From: Acidobacteriota bacterium
GTDB taxonomy: Bacteria; Acidobacteriota; Terriglobia; UBA7540
Assembly (NCBI GenBank): GCA_021789565.1
Contig: JAJYJL010000440.1
Span: 1 to 6,863 of the forward strand
Reading direction: 5' to 3'
Length of the DNA: 6,863 nt
A model generated the notes under the pieces. The model ran no database searches and had not been told where the DNA came from. It saw only the letters and a program-made list of their open reading frames with translations. The position numbers were made by a program, and so were the translations under genes. Below, one piece after another: positions 4,618-6,863 of this stretch (position 1 is its first letter; the number at the start of each line of letters is the position of its first letter).

Positions 4618-6024
4618 ATGACATCAGAGAACAGAGTGCCATCACAAACCGGACTCCTGGCAGCATTCAACAAAAGCCTTCAACAGAAGACCGTTCGGGT
4701 CGGAGTTGTTGGGCTTGGATACGTAGGCCTGCCCATCGCTTTGCTTTTTTCCAGCAAGGGCATCTGCGCGACGGGCTTTGACATTGACGAGAACAAGATA
4801 AACCTTCTCCGGAAAGGTCGCACCTACATCAAGCACATCCCGGATGCTGAAATTTCAGATGCGCTGAGCAGCGGGCGATTCCAGGCAACCACTGACTTTG
4901 CGGACCTTCGGTCGATGGACGCCATTATTATCTGCGTTCCGACTCCTCTCGACGACCACCGCGAACCCGATCTCACTTATATCCAGAATACGGCTGAATC
5001 TATTGGCCGGCACTTGCGGCCGGGCCAGCTTGTAGTCCTTGAAAGCACCACCTATCCCGGAACGACCGAAGAGGTGGTGTTGCCCATCCTGGAGCGCTCC
5101 GGTTTGCGTTGTCCTGTTGTTCCCTACACCGTGGAAAACGGTGCGCCTGCCGGCATCGATTCCCCAGACGCGGATTTTATGCTCGCCTTTTCGCCGGAAA
5201 GAGAAGACCCCGGCAATCCGAAATTCAAAACCCACCAGGTCCCCAAGGTGGTCGGGGGTGTCAATGCTGCCAGCGCCCTGGCCACAAAGAACCTGTATGA
5301 AGCAGCATTCGACAGGATTGTGCTGGTCAGTTCATCCCGCGCCGCGGAAATGACCAAGCTGCTTGAGAACATCTACCGCAGCGTCAACATTGCCATGGTG
5401 AATGAATTGAAGCTGCTCTGCCAGCGGATGGGGCTGGACATCTGGGAAATCATTGGCGCTGCAAAAAGCAAGCCGTTCGGCTTTTCGGCATTTTATCCCG
5501 GCCCAGGGCTGGGAGGGCACTGCATCCCGATTGACCCCTTCTACCTTACCTGGAAAGCGCGCGAATATGAGTTCCCGACGCGATTCATCGAACTTGCCGG
5601 CGAAATCAACACGTCCATGCCGCACCACGTTGTCGATCGTCTAGCTGAGGCTTTGAACTGGCGAAGTAAATGCCTCCACGGCGCACGAATTCTTGTGCTT
5701 GGTATTTCGTACAAGAAGGATGTTGACGATCTGCGCGAATCACCGTCGCTCAAGATCATCCAGTTGATTCAGGAACGCGGGGCAACGGTGGACTACAACG
5801 ATCCGTATTTTGAGCGTCTGCACAAGATGCGCCAGTACGATCTCGGGCTGGAATCCGTCGCGCTCACGGTGGAATCGCTTTCGAGCTACGACGCCGTAGT
5901 GATCGCCACCGACCATTCCTCATACGATTACGAATTCATTGCGAGCAACGCTCAGTTGGTAGTGGACACTCGCAATGCTACCGGAAGCCTGGCGCAGTAC
6001 AAAAACAAGATCGTTCAGGCATAA
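4618..6024 (+). CDS. wbpA: UDP-N-acetyl-D-glucosamine 6-dehydrogenase (WbpA-type nucleotide sugar dehydrogenase)
   Basis: Oxidises the C6 hydroxyl of UDP-GlcNAc to UDP-GlcNAcA with two NAD+, a cytoplasmic step that feeds O-antigen, capsule or exopolysaccharide sugars. The 468 residues contain an N-terminal NAD-binding domain (GLGYVGLP, residues 32-39; acidic DIDENK), CVPTPLDDHREPDLTYI, ESTTYPGTTEE (142-152), SPEREDPGNP, the central AAEMTKLLENIYRSVNIAMVNE helix, the catalytic Cys302 in GPGLGGHCIPIDPFYLTWKA, and the UDP-binding domain with GISYKKDVDDLRESPS (362-376). Close agreement with P. aeruginosa WbpA from memory, including the REPD and KPFGF stretches, favours UDP-GlcNAc over UDP-glucose, though substrate choice within this family is not certain from sequence. 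About 18 extra residues (nt 5113-5166) precede the FSPERED motif compared with WbpA. No other sugar gene is in the window; a promoter with perfect TATAAT precedes it. Confidence 0.93.
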   Translation: MTSENRVPSQTGLLAAFNKSLQQKTVRVGVVGLGYVGLPIALLFSSKGICATGFDIDENKINLLRKGRTYIKHIPDAEISDALSSGRFQATTDFADLRSMDAIIICVPTPLDDHREPDLTYIQNTAESIGRHLRPGQLVVLESTTYPGTTEEVVLPILERSGLRCPVVPYTVENGAPAGIDSPDADFMLAFSPEREDPGNPKFKTHQVPKVVGGVNAASALATKNLYEAAFDRIVLVSSSRAAEMTKLLENIYRSVNIAMVNELKLLCQRMGLDIWEIIGAAKSKPFGFSAFYPGPGLGGHCIPIDPFYLTWKAREYEFPTRFIELAGEINTSMPHHVVDRLAEALNWRSKCLHGARILVLGISYKKDVDDLRESPSLKIIQLIQERGATVDYNDPYFERLHKMRQYDLGLESVALTVESLSSYDAVVIATDHSSYDYEFIASNAQLVVDTRNATGSLAQYKNKIVQA

Positions 6025-6076
6025 CCGGCGTGCTTCAGGCAGCGCGGGTGAATTGCTGTATGGAGCTAAAAGGCGG

Positions 6077-6101
6077 TTTGAGCCCTGATGCCCGGCTCAA
6101 A
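6077..6101 (-). terminator. Hairpin at the 3' end of the M55 peptidase gene
   Basis: TTTGAGCC (6077-6084) and GGCTCAAA (6094-6101) pair perfectly over 8 bp around a 9-nt loop. On the - strand the stem is followed after five bases by TTTT (6071-6068), a weak intrinsic terminator. The arm includes the stop codon of the M55 gene. For the + strand there is no T-run, so it would end the WbpA-type transcript poorly. It is the only clear structure in the 72-nt gap between the convergent genes. Confidence 0.35.
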
Positions 6102-6863
6102 GTCTGCCGAACTTGAACCACACATCAATAATATTCTTGCCGGTGTAGAGCACGGTCCGTTCGTCAACGCGCCGTGTGGCCCGTCGCAGGTCCGGCCCTG
6201 GAGCGCCGGATGTTGTGAATTCCACTTTCACTTCCACGGGCTCCTCAATCCGGTAAGGCTTGAATTCACCCACACGCTTCATTGCGATCTCTGCTTTGCT
6301 GCGGATCAATTCACAGGCGACTGAGTGAGGAAGAGTAAAACCTGCGGTTGCACTGACGCCGGATTTGACTTCCGCGCACTCCACGTGCGGAATCAATTCC
6401 CGAATTTCTTTGCAGGCGGCAGTGTCTCCGGCAAGCATGATCGCTGGAACTCCCATTTCACCCGCAACCATCACTCGAATGCTGATTTCACCCGCAAGCT
6501 TGCCATTCACCCACAGGTTCTGGATGTTGAAGAAGAACGAGTGAGGAAGCACGCTGTCTGTTGCGCCCGCCATGGCGTGCTGGCCAACAAACACGATGCC
6601 GCTGAAGGTTGAATCGAATTCGCGAATGGGTGGAATGGGCGAGCCGATCAGCAGGCGCGACTTCGGGTGGATGTCGGCGGCCGATAGAGTTTCTCCTCCG
6701 TCGTGACCGTCCCAAACTACAACTTCGCTAGCGCCACCCGCGATCAATCCTTCAACAGCAGCGTTGACTTCACCGGTCAGTAGCTCTTGCGATTCCTTCC
6801 ACCGCGGGCTTTTGCGCTGGTTGCACTGTTCGGCCCAATTGAAGATCCCGTCGACGCCCTCCA
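6097..6863 (-). CDS. M55-family metallopeptidase (DppA-like D-aminopeptidase), 5' end cut by window
   Basis: The frame is open to the right edge and gives 254 residues, nearly the whole of a family whose B. subtilis member DppA has about 274. DppA is a zinc D-aminopeptidase that releases D-Ala from D-amino peptides. The visible protein begins with EGVDGI, matching the family's DxEGVxG start. The Glu at nt 6859-6861 is the second metal ligand, and the preceding Asp codon lies just outside. Other ligands are recognisable: His in WDGHDGG, His in VGQHAMAG and Glu in GKLAGEI, with spacings (52, 42 and 30 residues) close to those of DppA. LLTGEVNAAVEG and GVPAIMLAGD are also typical. It probably recycles peptidoglycan-derived or environmental D-amino peptides. 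The TTG codon at 6747 is internal, not a start. The gene converges on the WbpA-type gene across 72 nt. Confidence 0.9.
   Translation of the reverse strand, partial: EGVDGIFNWAEQCNQRKSPRWKESQELLTGEVNAAVEGLIAGGASEVVVWDGHDGGETLSAADIHPKSRLLIGSPIPPIREFDSTFSGIVFVGQHAMAGATDSVLPHSFFFNIQNLWVNGKLAGEISIRVMVAGEMGVPAIMLAGDTAACKEIRELIPHVECAEVKSGVSATAGFTLPHSVACELIRSKAEIAMKRVGEFKPYRIEEPVEVKVEFTTSGAPGPDLRRATRRVDERTVLYTGKNIIDVWFKFGRL

Noticed and set aside
4249..4781. Short open frames across the divergent spacer (for example + strand 4249-4524 and 4479-4781, - strand 4439-4666).
   Set aside because: None has a convincing ribosome binding site or family motif, and they overlap the starts of the flanking genes in other frames.
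6745..6747. TTG at 6747 as the start of the M55 peptidase.
   Set aside because: The upstream frame encodes the family's EGVxG start and LLTGEVNAAVEG, so the codon is internal.

Overview
The window looks like a piece of a GC-rich, Gram-negative-type bacterial chromosome. The best guess is a soil member of the Acidobacteriota. This is inferred from the protein families: a Gcd-type quinoprotein with a built-in cytochrome c domain, a mitochondrial-type citrate synthase and a WbpA-type dehydrogenase. Planctomycetota or Desulfobacterota/Myxococcota relatives are not excluded. No transposon, phage gene, CRISPR array, tRNA or rRNA was found.

Left part, + strand: the 3' three-quarters of a PQQ-dependent glucose/alcohol-type dehydrogenase (nt 1-1723) carries a haem c domain inside its beta-propeller. 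A 181-nt gap follows, holding a Crp/Fnr-like dyad (1823-1844) and a weak promoter. Next come a citrate synthase of the eukaryotic/dimeric type (1905-3215, all active-site residues present) and, 58 nt later, an OsmC/YhfA-family protein (3274-3729), probably in the same transcript.

Middle: a small single-domain response-regulator-like protein (3836-4261, - strand) converges on osmC. Its receiver fold is readable, but the phosphorylatable Asp, the switch Thr/Ser and the conserved Lys are all replaced, so it is a pseudo-receiver. Its 5' leader contains a long interrupted hairpin (4281-4330) just before a very strong Shine-Dalgarno sequence. The 356-nt divergent spacer (4262-4617) also has a large AT-rich inverted repeat and, at its right end, a perfect TATAAT for the next gene.

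Right part: a complete UDP-N-acetylglucosamine 6-dehydrogenase of the WbpA family (4618-6024, + strand) would make UDP-GlcNAcA for surface polysaccharide. It converges on an M55-family (DppA-like) D-aminopeptidase gene (6097-6863, - strand), which is cut by the window edge about where its first metal ligand should be.

The genes do not form one pathway: periplasmic sugar oxidation, TCA-cycle entry, peroxide or thiol stress, surface sugar synthesis and D-amino peptide turnover sit side by side as a generalist core neighbourhood. No obviously new multi-gene system is visible. The most unusual items are the degenerate receiver with its structured leader, the cytochrome c insertion in the quinoprotein, and the Crp-like site before citrate synthase.
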